DNA of 22,409 nt from DAOUCV01 sp034432095 (GTDB lineage Bacteria > Chloroflexota > Dehalococcoidia > Dehalococcoidales > UBA2162): NCBI GenBank assembly GCA_034432095.1, contig DAOUCV010000015.1, forward strand, positions 1 to 22,409. The letters run 5' to 3'. The position numbers and the translations under genes were made by a program. The notes beneath the pieces are model-generated. The model made no database searches. It was not told the DNA's origin and saw nothing but the letters and a program-made list of their open reading frames with translations. Below are positions 14,905 through 22,304 of this stretch, one piece after another (position 1 is the first letter of the stretch; each line of letters starts with the position of its first letter).

Positions 14905-16092
14905 TCAGGCGTTTATTGCTTTGGCTACTTTTTGTCCGAGTTCCCGGCATCTTGCCAGGTCATCAGAGTTCGGTTGCCACTTAGCTCGGACGCCTTCTGT
15001 GACCAGTTGAATCTTAGCGCGGGTCAGGTGCTCCTCGATGATTTTCACGGCTTCTCCACTCCACCCATACGAGCCAAATGCAGCACCAATCTTATTCTGG
15101 AATTTAAGTCCCCTAAGGTCCTCAAGTATGGGGCTCATCGTAGGCAATATTCCCTGATTGAACGTAGGCGAGCCCAGGATAATTGCCTTTGCTTTGAACA
15201 CTTCGGTGATGACATCGTTTCGGTCGGAGATAGCCATATGAAACACCTTGTACGGCACACCCTCAGCGGCCAGCCCCTGACCGATTGCCTCTGCCATAAG
15301 CCGGGTCCCGTCCCACATAGTGTCGTAGAGAATCAGTGCGCTCTTCTCGGGCTTTTGTGCTGCCCACTGCTGGTATTTTTGAACAATCTGCAGGGGGTCT
15401 TTCCGCCAGATAACACCGTGACTCGGTGCTATCATGTCAACAGTCAGATTAAGAGACAGCACTTCTTCAATCTTTTTTAATACCAGACTGCTGAACGGGG
15501 TCAATATGTTGGCATAATATTTCAGGGCTTCTTCATACAGTTCCTCCTGGTTGACCTGGTCGTTGAAACGGAAGGCTGTGGCGTAGTGTTGACCAAAGGC
15601 GTCGTTCGGCATAAGGATATTCTTGCCCGTGAGGTAGGTAAACATACTGTCGGGCCAGTGAAGCATCGGAGCCTCAACAAAGACTAGGTCATTTTTACCG
15701 ATGTTAATCTTATCTCCGGTTTTCACGGCCCTGAAGTTCCACGGCTGGTGGAAATGACCCTCAACGCTTTCTCTGCCCCGTTGCGACACAACAACCGTAG
15801 CCTTCGGCGTATGCCTCATTACCACCGGTAAGCTGCCCGAATGGTCGACCTCGGCATGATTGGCTACCACGATGTCTATCTTAGCCGGGTCGATAACCTC
15901 ACGAATGTTCTCGATAAACTGGTCCTGGAAAGGCCCCCACACCGTATCTACCAGCACCGTCTTCTCGTCCGTGATGAGGTAGGCGTTATAGGAAGACCCC
16001 CGGTGTGTTGATAATTCCTGACCATGAAATTTCCTTATTGCCCAGTCAACGACACCAACCCAGTAGACATCCTTTGTTAGTTCAGTTACCAT
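14905..16092 (-). CDS. fprA: Flavodiiron protein (FprA/FlRd family)
   Basis: Cytoplasmic oxygen and/or nitric oxide reductase of anaerobes. The N-terminal metallo-beta-lactamase domain holds the diiron site with every ligand present: H79, E81 and D83 (NHAEVDH), H145, D164 and H225. The C-terminal flavodoxin domain binds FMN (LYDTMWDGT, LGSPTFNQG, FGSYGWSGEA). No rubredoxin domain is fused, so an external rubredoxin or other donor is needed. I start at the ATG at 16092 (395 residues), 9 nt after AGGAGG; the GTG one codon earlier is also possible. The longer reading from 16140 extends into the promoter. It is divergent from the heat-shock operon, which fits a stress role. Confidence 0.94.
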   Translation of the reverse strand: MVTELTKDVYWVGVVDWAIRKFHGQELSTHRGSSYNAYLITDEKTVLVDTVWGPFQDQFIENIREVIDPAKIDIVVANHAEVDHSGSLPVVMRHTPKATVVVSQRGRESVEGHFHQPWNFRAVKTGDKINIGKNDLVFVEAPMLHWPDSMFTYLTGKNILMPNDAFGQHYATAFRFNDQVNQEELYEEALKYYANILTPFSSLVLKKIEEVLSLNLTVDMIAPSHGVIWRKDPLQIVQKYQQWAAQKPEKSALILYDTMWDGTRLMAEAIGQGLAAEGVPYKVFHMAISDRNDVITEVFKAKAIILGSPTFNQGILPTMSPILEDLRGLKFQNKIGAAFGSYGWSGEAVKIIEEHLTRAKIQLVTEGVRAKWQPNSDDLARCRELGQKVAKAINA

Positions 16093-16128
16093 CACCGATA
16101 CCCTCCTTTCGCCACTTTGCGCGTCTAT

Positions 16129-16157
16129 ACTATAACACAAACTCAGGGTTTACTAAA
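16129..16157 (-). promoter_or_regulatory. Possible promoter of fprA
   Basis: On the minus strand, TTTAGT (16157-16152) and TATAGT (16134-16129) are 17 nt apart. The -10 is good and the -35 weak. Confidence 0.4.
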
Positions 16158-16175
16158 CCGGGTAATTCTGACGGA

Positions 16176-16203
16176 TTGACCTGCCCGGGAGCAAAGATAG
16201 AAT
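16176..16203 (+). promoter_or_regulatory. Candidate distal promoter of the dnaJ operon
   Basis: TTGACC (16176-16181), a 16-nt spacer and TAGAAT (16198-16203) each match 5 of 6 consensus bases. It would give a leader of about 85 nt in front of dnaJ. Confidence 0.4.
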
Positions 16204-16249
16204 CTGCAAAAAGATTTAATATTAATTTATTAACTTTTTTATAATTTTA

Positions 16250-16278
16250 TTGACATACCTTAAGAAAAGCTCTATAAT
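16250..16278 (+). promoter_or_regulatory. Consensus promoter of the dnaJ-hspR-clpC operon
   Basis: A full consensus match: TTGACA (16250-16255), 17 nt, TATAAT (16273-16278), preceded by a very AT-rich stretch (about 16205-16250) that resembles an UP element. The predicted start is within a few bases of the ribosome binding site GAGGAG (16286-16291). A CTTGAG at 16283-16288 resembles one half of the HspR operator known from actinobacteria (CTTGAGT-N7-ACTCAAG); the second half is not clearly present. A promoter this strong would need repression, which HspR encoded downstream could supply. Confidence 0.8.
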
Positions 16279-16295
16279 TACACTTGAGGAGAAAC

Positions 16296-17288
16296 ATGGC
16301 GGGCAAGGATTACTATAGCATACTGGGGGTCAGGCGGGATGCCAGTGAGCAGGAGATAAAGCAGGCATACCGTCGCCTGGCTCGGCGGTATCACCCTGAT
16401 GTTAATCCCGGTGACAGGTCGGCGGAGGCTAAATTCAAGGAGATAAATGAGGCCTACGAAGTCCTGTCCGATAAGGAAAAACGGCAGAAGTATGACCAGT
16501 TTGGTGACCAGTGGCAGTATGCTGAGCAGTTCGCCAGAGCCGGGAGACAGCAAGGTGCTTTCTGGGATTTTAGCTCGGGTGGTCCTCAGAGTTTCCGCTT
16601 TGAAGACGGCGATTTAGAGAGTCTGCTTGGTGACCTGTTCCGGGGTTCCAGTACGGGTAGTTACTGGCATCGGGTTAGGTCGAGGCGGGGACGGGATATA
16701 GAATATCCCGTTGAGGTAACTCTGGAAGAAGCCTATCAGGGGACCAACCGTATCGTGAGCCTTGAGGCTGAGCAAGCTTGCCCTGGCTGTGGCGGTAGTG
16801 GCCGAATACAGAATGCCCTATGTTCGACATGCCGGGGTTCCGGGGCGGTGGCTGTTACGAAGAGACTCGAGGTCAAAATTCCCCCCGGCGTTAAGGATGG
16901 GTCTCGGATACGTATTGCCGGTGAGGGAGAACCGGGTTACGCTGGGGGAAGCAAGGGCGACCTTTACCTGGTGACCTCGGTTAAGCCGCACCCACTGTTT
17001 GAACGGAAGGATGATGATTTATATGTGGAGGTGGCAGTCCCCTTAACGGTGGCGGTGCTGGGAGGTGAGGTTCAGGTGCCTACCCTCGGGGGGAAGCTGG
17101 CTTTGAAAATCCCGCCAGAGACCCAGAATGGGCGCACCTTTCGTCTTACCGGGCAAGGGATGCCCCGTCTGGGCAACTCTTCCCGTGGTGACCTCTTGGC
17201 TAAAGTGAAGGTGGTTTTACCGACCAAGCTCTCGGTGGAGGAAAGGAAGCTATTCGAGCAACTTAACCGGCTACGACCTCCAGTCTAG
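16296..17288 (+). CDS. DnaJ-like co-chaperone with a half zinc finger
   Basis: Hsp40 co-chaperone that stimulates the ATPase of DnaK. The J domain is at residues 1-70 with HPD at 33-35, followed by a Gly/Phe-containing linker (about 70-130). Only two CXXCXGXG-type motifs follow (C162/C165 and C176/C179) where canonical DnaJ has four, so at most one zinc site can form. The two C-terminal substrate-binding domains follow (KIPPGVKDGSRIRIAGEGEPG and KIPPETQNGRTFRLTGQGMP). At 330 residues it falls between DnaJ and the zinc-free CbpA. I start at the ATG at 16296, 4 nt after GAGGAG; the upstream TTG at 16284 lies just before and out of reach of this site. It leads the heat-shock operon, and no dnaK or grpE is in the window. 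Confidence 0.88.
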   Translation: MAGKDYYSILGVRRDASEQEIKQAYRRLARRYHPDVNPGDRSAEAKFKEINEAYEVLSDKEKRQKYDQFGDQWQYAEQFARAGRQQGAFWDFSSGGPQSFRFEDGDLESLLGDLFRGSSTGSYWHRVRSRRGRDIEYPVEVTLEEAYQGTNRIVSLEAEQACPGCGGSGRIQNALCSTCRGSGAVAVTKRLEVKIPPGVKDGSRIRIAGEGEPGYAGGSKGDLYLVTSVKPHPLFERKDDDLYVEVAVPLTVAVLGGEVQVPTLGGKLALKIPPETQNGRTFRLTGQGMPRLGNSSRGDLLAKVKVVLPTKLSVEERKLFEQLNRLRPPV

Positions 17289-17303
17289 GTTAAGAGGTGA
17301 GTC

Positions 17304-17621
17304 ATGGATTTGGAAAGTGAAGAACCCCGTTATGTGATAAGCGTCGCCGCCAGGATGCTCGGTGTTCGGACTTACACCTTGCGCTACTACGAAAAGATTG
17401 GCATAATAGAGCCGTCTCGGTCTCAGGGTAGAATTCGTCTGTATTCGGACAGAGATATTGCCCGGCTAAGACAGGTGATGGCACTGATGAAGGACCTGGG
17501 TATTAACCTGGCTGGGGCAGAAGTTATCCTGCGTATGGCTGAGCGGATGACCGAGCTACAGCGCCAGGTTGAAGGACTGGAATCCGAGATTAAGAGGTTG
17601 AAATCAAGCCAAAACAAGTGA
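17304..17621 (+). CDS. hspR: HspR-type MerR family heat-shock repressor
   Basis: DNA-binding repressor of heat-shock genes. In actinobacteria HspR binds inverted repeats in front of dnaK or clpB operons, with DnaK as co-repressor. This 105-residue protein has the MerR helix-turn-helix near residues 11-30 (VISVAARMLGVRTYTLRYYE), the wing (RSQGRIRLYSDRDIARLRQV), the HspR-typical GINLAGAEVILRM at 66-78, and a C-terminal coiled coil (about 75-100). No cysteine sensor is present, as expected for HspR. The ATG at 17304 follows AAGAGGTGA, 15 nt after the dnaJ stop. Autoregulation of the upstream promoter is likely but not shown here. Confidence 0.9.
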   Translation: MDLESEEPRYVISVAARMLGVRTYTLRYYEKIGIIEPSRSQGRIRLYSDRDIARLRQVMALMKDLGINLAGAEVILRMAERMTELQRQVEGLESEIKRLKSSQNK

Positions 17622-17679
17622 TAACTCGGGGAATCAAGAAGACTAGAGGCGATAGGATTAAGCCGGAAGAAAGGGGACT

Positions 17680-18237
17680 TTGTTTAATTTAGAGTGCTTT
17701 CTCGAGGAAAAGCTGAACCCGATATATAGAGCTCACTACGCGCTTTGGGTTTACTGGTGGCCATTGTGGCGAAGTATTAGCGGGCGAGACATTCTGCGAA
17801 AGTGGGAAGAGGACAATCTGGTGCGGGAGGGGCAGGTCTTTCTGGATTATGGCTGTGGCACCGGTGATTTTACTATTCCGGCAGCCAAGATAGTAGGGAG
17901 ACGAGGGAAAGTATACGCTTTGGACTATTTCCCCCGCCAGTTGAAAATAGTGGAAAAGAGGTCAAAAAAGGCAGGACTCACTAATATAGAAACGATACTT
18001 TCGGATGGCAACACTGGTCTACCCGATAAATCTGTAGATTTAGTCTGGATGTGCGACGTCTTGCATGAGATTGCAGAGAAACGGGCAGTACTGGAGGAGT
18101 TGCACAGAGTATTGAGGAGTGATGGCATTCTGGCCATCCATGATAGCATGAGGGATGAGGTTTTAAGCTACACTACCGGTCTTTTCTCCTTAATCAGGAG
18201 AGATGACAAGCTTCTCAGGTTTGCTAAAATAAGCTGA
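17680..18237 (+). CDS. SAM-dependent methyltransferase, class I, substrate unknown
   Basis: A 185-residue protein with a Rossmann-type SAM-binding fold. Motif I is DYGCGTGDF at 56-64, the acidic ribose contact is D82 (ALDYFP), SDG (108-110) holds the adenine-side motif, and DLVWMCDVLHEI (120-131) is the motif IV region; VLRSDGILAIHDS follows. It resembles the UbiE/Methyltransf_11 group. The N-terminal helix is rich in aromatic residues (YALWVYWWPLW), which may touch the membrane or a hydrophobic substrate. It starts with TTG at 17680 just after GAAAGGGG. It lies 58 nt after hspR and 13 nt before the membrane-protein gene, inside the heat-shock operon. The target could be a lipid or quinone, but this is not known. 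Confidence 0.8.
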   Translation: MFNLECFLEEKLNPIYRAHYALWVYWWPLWRSISGRDILRKWEEDNLVREGQVFLDYGCGTGDFTIPAAKIVGRRGKVYALDYFPRQLKIVEKRSKKAGLTNIETILSDGNTGLPDKSVDLVWMCDVLHEIAEKRAVLEELHRVLRSDGILAIHDSMRDEVLSYTTGLFSLIRRDDKLLRFAKIS

Positions 18238-18250
18238 TAAGGGGTGCCTG

Positions 18251-18952
18251 TTGCCGGGAATAGAGGTTTTACAAGATAGACCGAGGAGGAACTGGTACTC
18301 ATATCTTATTACATTTGGCTTATTTGCTCTACTTGTCGTGGTGCCGATAGTTGCCCTGGTTTACTTCCGTGATGAAATACGGGAAGCTGAGGGTTGGGGC
18401 TACGGGGGAGTTTTCCTGGTCGGGCTTTTATGTGGCATAACCATTATTCCGGCTCCCACCCAGCTACTGATATTTACCTTTGGCAATGTCTTGAAACCGT
18501 TATTTGGGCCGCAATACATAGGACCGGTGTATGTTGGGGTGGTGGCGGGTCTGGGTAGTGCCATAGGTGGCATAACAGTCTATCTGACCGGGGCAGAGGT
18601 ACAGACTATATGGTCTAAGCTCCGGAATAGAGAGCAGGCTTTGCAGCGCCGGCTGGGCTTAGCTAGCGAAGTACCTGAGCCAGTCGGGTCTAAATTTTGG
18701 TTAAAAGGTAAGGCTTTTTATGACAAATTAATAAAATGGTTAAGCGGGAAGGGAGGTGCCTGGGTTGTCTTTTTTACCTCGGCGATAGTAATCAGCCCTT
18801 TCTATCCTGCCGGTCTGGCGGCTGGCTCGCTGCGTATGGGATTACTAAAGTTTTTCCTGATTAGCTGGGCTGGTAGAACTATAAGATACCTGTATGTAGC
18901 CTTCGCTGGATATTGGGGACTATACTTCTTATTAAAATGGTTCGGGGTTTGA
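18251..18952 (+). CDS. VTT/DedA-like integral membrane protein
   Basis: Polytopic membrane protein of 233 residues with about five to six hydrophobic segments (17-40, 50-80, 88-114, 168-196, 199-231) and a charged cytoplasmic loop at about 115-165. The re-entrant-like TIIPAPTQLLIFTFGN (64-79), the glycine-rich GVVAGLGSAIGGITVYLTG (96-114) and the SPFYPAGLAAGSLRMG segment with a conserved-looking arginine pair (GRTIRYLYVAFAGYWG) suggest the VTT/DedA superfamily. Some of those proteins move or scramble lipids such as undecaprenyl phosphate. The assignment rests on pattern only. The start is TTG at 18251, 4 nt after AAGGGGTG. It ends 5 nt before the next gene. Confidence 0.65.
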   Translation: MPGIEVLQDRPRRNWYSYLITFGLFALLVVVPIVALVYFRDEIREAEGWGYGGVFLVGLLCGITIIPAPTQLLIFTFGNVLKPLFGPQYIGPVYVGVVAGLGSAIGGITVYLTGAEVQTIWSKLRNREQALQRRLGLASEVPEPVGSKFWLKGKAFYDKLIKWLSGKGGAWVVFFTSAIVISPFYPAGLAAGSLRMGLLKFFLISWAGRTIRYLYVAFAGYWGLYFLLKWFGV

Positions 18953-18957
18953 AAATA

Positions 18958-19752
18958 ATGAGCGATTATCCCATTTTAAAGGAAGAAGCTGAGCATCTGG
19001 CTGAGCAACTGTTTGGCAACGATATCAAGAAGCGTACCAGTTTTACCAGCAGGCTTCTGGCTATGTGCACTAGGGCTCAAGGCAAGGATTTCCTACTAAT
19101 TCACCATCCCGGTGGGTGGGGTACCACACACCTGGAAAATCTCCTGCAGTGGGAGAGGAGTATTGTGGAAGGAGTCAGTACCACTATCGGAAAGCTGGGA
19201 TATACCTGGTCATTGATGCAGTACTTCCGCACTAACAGCGGTTGGCGGGAGATGATGAGGGATGTTAGGGAGCAGGCCCGCTTCTTTATCTCCAAGGCAA
19301 AGATAATGGCTGCCGAATTGAAATTTGTTACCCGGCACTTTGATGCCCTTAGGGTAATAATGATTGGAGTGAGCCAGGGGGCAGCCTTCAGCAATGCGGT
19401 ATCACAGCACCTGGATGAGGATGACCGTGTTTTCAGTATAGAGCTGGGTATTCCCTTCCCCTATAAGTCCCGGCGGGTAATCACCCCAAAAACACTGGCC
19501 CTGGATAGTAATGGGTTGATGCCCGATGCTCTGATGGACTGGAATATACCAACTATACTTAGGACCTATCTCACCGCTCCCTACCGGTGGATTAAATATA
19601 GACTGCAGGGGAAACGGATAAAATTCACCTATTGCATCAATGTCCCCGGGCATGACTACAACTGGGATTATCCTGAGGTTCAACGGCAGGTGGAGGAATT
19701 CCTTGATCTTAATTTTGGCAATAGAAGTAACGCGGAGGTGGCTGAATCATGA
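18958..19752 (+). CDS. Alpha/beta-hydrolase-like protein, unknown function
   Basis: I do not recognise a named family. The 264 residues show signs of a serine alpha/beta hydrolase: HHPGGWG at 49-55 after a beta-strand-like FLLIHH (possible oxyanion loop), a nucleophile elbow GVSQG at 137-141 (S139) after LRVIMI, and a late histidine at H232 (VPGHDYNW) in the position of a catalytic histidine. The acid residue cannot be chosen; D183 or D190 are candidates. There is no signal peptide. I start at the ATG at 18958, but in-frame ATG 18937 (inside the previous gene) is possible. The gene begins 5 nt after the membrane-protein gene and overlaps clpC by 4 bp (ATGA), so it is translated together with the unfoldase. 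Confidence 0.7.
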   Translation: MSDYPILKEEAEHLAEQLFGNDIKKRTSFTSRLLAMCTRAQGKDFLLIHHPGGWGTTHLENLLQWERSIVEGVSTTIGKLGYTWSLMQYFRTNSGWREMMRDVREQARFFISKAKIMAAELKFVTRHFDALRVIMIGVSQGAAFSNAVSQHLDEDDRVFSIELGIPFPYKSRRVITPKTLALDSNGLMPDALMDWNIPTILRTYLTAPYRWIKYRLQGKRIKFTYCINVPGHDYNWDYPEVQRQVEEFLDLNFGNRSNAEVAES

Positions 19753-22211
19753 GACAAGAGAGATTTACAGAACTGGCGCAAGAAGCAATAATCGCTTCGC
19801 AGCAAATTATGATGGAGCGCCGTCATATTCAATGGGATGTGGAGCATATCCTGCTGGCGCTGCTCTTGCAGGAGAAGGGGTTGGTTGGCGAGATTCTGGG
19901 TGAAGTCGGGGTCGATGTCGAGAGGGTGAAACAGGAAGTAGAGGCAGTCTTATCAAGGTTCCCCCGTCTTGCTTATGAAACACAGCAGACCTACCAGATC
20001 CAGCCTACGCCTCGAATTATCCAACTCTTCAAAACAGCTGAGGAGGTAGCCCGGAACTGGAAAGATGAGCTTATTGCTACTGAGCACCTGCTGATTGCCA
20101 TCACCAGCGAGGAAAGGGGTGAGGCTGCCAGAATTCTGAGAAGCTTTGGTCTCGACCGGGAGAGGGTATTGCAGGCTCTGCAAAAGCTTCGTGGCGGGCA
20201 CCGGGTTACCGATGCCAGGGCGGAGAGTAAATATCGCTCTCTGGAGAAGTACGGCCGTGACCTTACCGAATTAGCCCGCCAGGGCAAGCTTGACCCGGTG
20301 ATTGGACGGGAGGAAGAGATTAAGCGGGTGATGCAAATCCTTACTCGGCGGACCAAGAATAACCCGGTGATTGTTGGCGATGCTGGTGTGGGTAAGACGG
20401 CAATTGCTGAGGGGCTGGCCCAGAAGATTGCCGCTGATGATGTCCCTGATTCGCTTAAGGGGCGCCGGGTAATAGCTCTGGATATGGGCGCTCTGGTGGC
20501 AGGGAGCAAGTTCCGGGGTGAGTTTGAGGAACGGCTTAAGGCTGTAATGGACGAGGTCAAGGCGTCAAAGGGCGAAGTTATCCTGTTCATTGATGAGATG
20601 CATACCGTGGTCGGAGCCGGGGCTGCCGAGGGGGCTATTGACGCCAGTAATATGTTAAAGCCGGCATTAGCTCATGGTGAGCTACAGTGTGTTGGTGCCA
20701 CCACCATTGATGAATACCGAAGATTTATTGAAAAGGATAAGGCTCTGGAGCGACGCCTCCAGCCAGTGTTTCTTGCGGAGCCCAGTGTTGAAGCTACCAT
20801 CGAGATGCTTCGCGGACTGCGACCGAGATATGAAGCCCACCACAAGATTAAGATTAGCGATGAGGCTCTGGAGGCAGCGGCTCGGTTGAGCCAGCGCTAT
20901 ATATCCGACAGGCATTTGCCCGACAAGGCGATTGACCTCATTGATGAGGCTGCCAGCAAACTGCGCATTGATACCGAAAGCGCGCCACCGGAGGTTAAAT
21001 CTCTGGAGCGGCGGCTGAAGCAATTAGCCAACGAAGAAGAGGCGGCTTCACAGCGACAGGACTATGCCCAGGCTGCCCAGCTCAAATCTGAGAGGTTGCG
21101 TCTGGAGCAAGAATATAACCAGGCTAAGAGCGATTGGCTAAAGAAGGAGAAGATTGATAGCCAGGTTGATGAGAAGGTTATCGCCCAGCTAATCTCAAAC
21201 TGGACGGGTATCCCGGTCTCTCAGATGCTTGAAGGTGAAGCGGAGAAACTGCTGCATATGGAAGACCGGATCCATGAGAGGCTGATAGACCAGGAAGAGG
21301 CAGTTGCGGCTGTTTGTGAGGCTATCCGGAGAAGCCGGGCCGGGCTTAAAGACCCGAGGCGCCCTATTGGTAGCTTTATGTTTCTTGGTCCAACTGGTGT
21401 CGGCAAGACGGAGCTGGCGCGCACCCTTGCCTGGTTCCTGTTTAACGATGAGAACGCCATGGTGCGTCTGGATATGTCAGAGTATCAGGAGAGGCATACG
21501 GTATCTCGTCTTATTGGTGCTCCTCCGGGCTATATCGGTTATGAGGAAGGGGGACAGCTTACTGAGGCAATCAGACGGCGTCCCTATCGGGTAATCCTGC
21601 TGGACGAGATTGAAAAGGCGCATCCCGAGGTATTCAATACTCTACTTCAGCTCCTTGATGACGGGCGGTTAACTGACGGTCACGGGCGGACGGTAGACTG
21701 TAAGAATACAGTAGTTATCATGACCAGCAATACTGGCGTTGAGCTTATCAAGCGTGAGATGAGGCTCGGCTTTACCCCCCAGAAAGAGGGAGCCAAAGCC
21801 CGGCAGCAGAGCTATGAGGATATGAAGGAAAAGGTGATGACTGAGGTGAAGAAGACCTTCCGGCCTGAGTTTCTCAACCGGCTGGATGACATCATAGTTT
21901 TCCATGAGCTGACCGAGGAACAACTTCGGCAGATTGTTGATTTGATGGTAAAGGACTTACAGAAGCGTCTATCTGAGCGCAAACTGAAGTTCGAGATGAC
22001 TGATGCCGCCAAGTCATGGCTCGCCAAAGCCGGCTTTGACCCGGTATATGGTGCACGACCGCTAAGGAGAGCCATAGAGCGCTATGTCGAGAACCCGCTG
22101 TCAACTAAGGTACTTAAAGGAGAATTCAATGAGGGTGATACGGTTGTCGTTGACCTTGTTGACAATGCCTTGACCTTTACTGCTAAGGTGGCGCAAACCG
22201 TTGCGCCGTAG
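19749..22211 (+). CDS. clpC: ATP-dependent unfoldase ClpC
   Basis: Hsp100 AAA+ unfoldase that feeds substrates to the ClpP protease. The order is: N-terminal Clp_N repeat domain (about 1-150), NBD1 with Walker A GDAGVGKT at 210-217 and Walker B VILFIDE, a short middle domain of about 50 residues (about 415-465, UVR-like coiled coil), and NBD2 with Walker A GPTGVGKT at 547-554 and Walker B VILLDEIEKAH. The short middle domain and the LGF tripeptide at 673-675, in the ClpP-docking loop, point to ClpC rather than the disaggregase ClpB, which has a long middle domain and no such loop. The ATG at 19749 overlaps the previous stop, with GGAGGTG 8 nt upstream. No clpP is in the window. Confidence 0.92.
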   Translation: MRQERFTELAQEAIIASQQIMMERRHIQWDVEHILLALLLQEKGLVGEILGEVGVDVERVKQEVEAVLSRFPRLAYETQQTYQIQPTPRIIQLFKTAEEVARNWKDELIATEHLLIAITSEERGEAARILRSFGLDRERVLQALQKLRGGHRVTDARAESKYRSLEKYGRDLTELARQGKLDPVIGREEEIKRVMQILTRRTKNNPVIVGDAGVGKTAIAEGLAQKIAADDVPDSLKGRRVIALDMGALVAGSKFRGEFEERLKAVMDEVKASKGEVILFIDEMHTVVGAGAAEGAIDASNMLKPALAHGELQCVGATTIDEYRRFIEKDKALERRLQPVFLAEPSVEATIEMLRGLRPRYEAHHKIKISDEALEAAARLSQRYISDRHLPDKAIDLIDEAASKLRIDTESAPPEVKSLERRLKQLANEEEAASQRQDYAQAAQLKSERLRLEQEYNQAKSDWLKKEKIDSQVDEKVIAQLISNWTGIPVSQMLEGEAEKLLHMEDRIHERLIDQEEAVAAVCEAIRRSRAGLKDPRRPIGSFMFLGPTGVGKTELARTLAWFLFNDENAMVRLDMSEYQERHTVSRLIGAPPGYIGYEEGGQLTEAIRRRPYRVILLDEIEKAHPEVFNTLLQLLDDGRLTDGHGRTVDCKNTVVIMTSNTGVELIKREMRLGFTPQKEGAKARQQSYEDMKEKVMTEVKKTFRPEFLNRLDDIIVFHELTEEQLRQIVDLMVKDLQKRLSERKLKFEMTDAAKSWLAKAGFDPVYGARPLRRAIERYVENPLSTKVLKGEFNEGDTVVVDLVDNALTFTAKVAQTVAP
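22190..22207. repeat. Hairpin at the clpC 3' end
   Basis: GGCGCAA (22190-22196) and TTGCGCC (22201-22207) form a perfect 7-bp stem with loop ACCG. It covers the last clpC codons. No T-tract follows, so it is not a clear intrinsic terminator. Confidence 0.6.
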
Positions 22212-22217
22212 TATAAT
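22212..22217 (+). promoter_or_regulatory. -10 box in front of tRNA-Ala
   Basis: A perfect TATAAT lies just after the clpC stop codon and 11 nt before the tRNA. The expected -35 position (about 22189-22194, TGGCGC) is poor and falls in the hairpin stem. The tRNA may also be cut from the clpC transcript. Confidence 0.4.
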
Positions 22218-22228
22218 AAGCTGCTGGT

Positions 22229-22304
22229 GGGGCTGTAGTTCAGTTGGGAGAACGCCTCAATGGCATTGAGGAGGTAAGGGGTTCGAATCCCCTCAGCTCC
22301 ACCA
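22229..22304 (+). tRNA. tRNA-Ala (GGC)
   Basis: A complete 76-nt cloverleaf: acceptor GGGGCTG/CAGCTCC, anticodon stem CCTCA-ATGGCAT-TGAGG with anticodon GGC, T-arm AGGGG-TTCGAAT-CCCCT, and encoded CCA. The G3-U70 wobble pair, the main identity element for alanine, is present. Confidence 0.96.

Noticed and set aside
14604..14984. Plus-strand open frame of 126 codons
   Set aside because: It runs across the initiator tRNA gene (peptide ARWAHNPKVVGSNPTPATN is translated tRNA) and the ends of two minus-strand genes.
14905..15480. Plus-strand open frame of 182 codons opposite fprA
   Set aside because: It is the antisense of a well-conserved flavodoxin domain and has no recognisable features of its own.
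19749..22211. ClpB disaggregase
   Set aside because: The middle domain is too short and an LGF ClpP-docking loop is present, so ClpC fits better.
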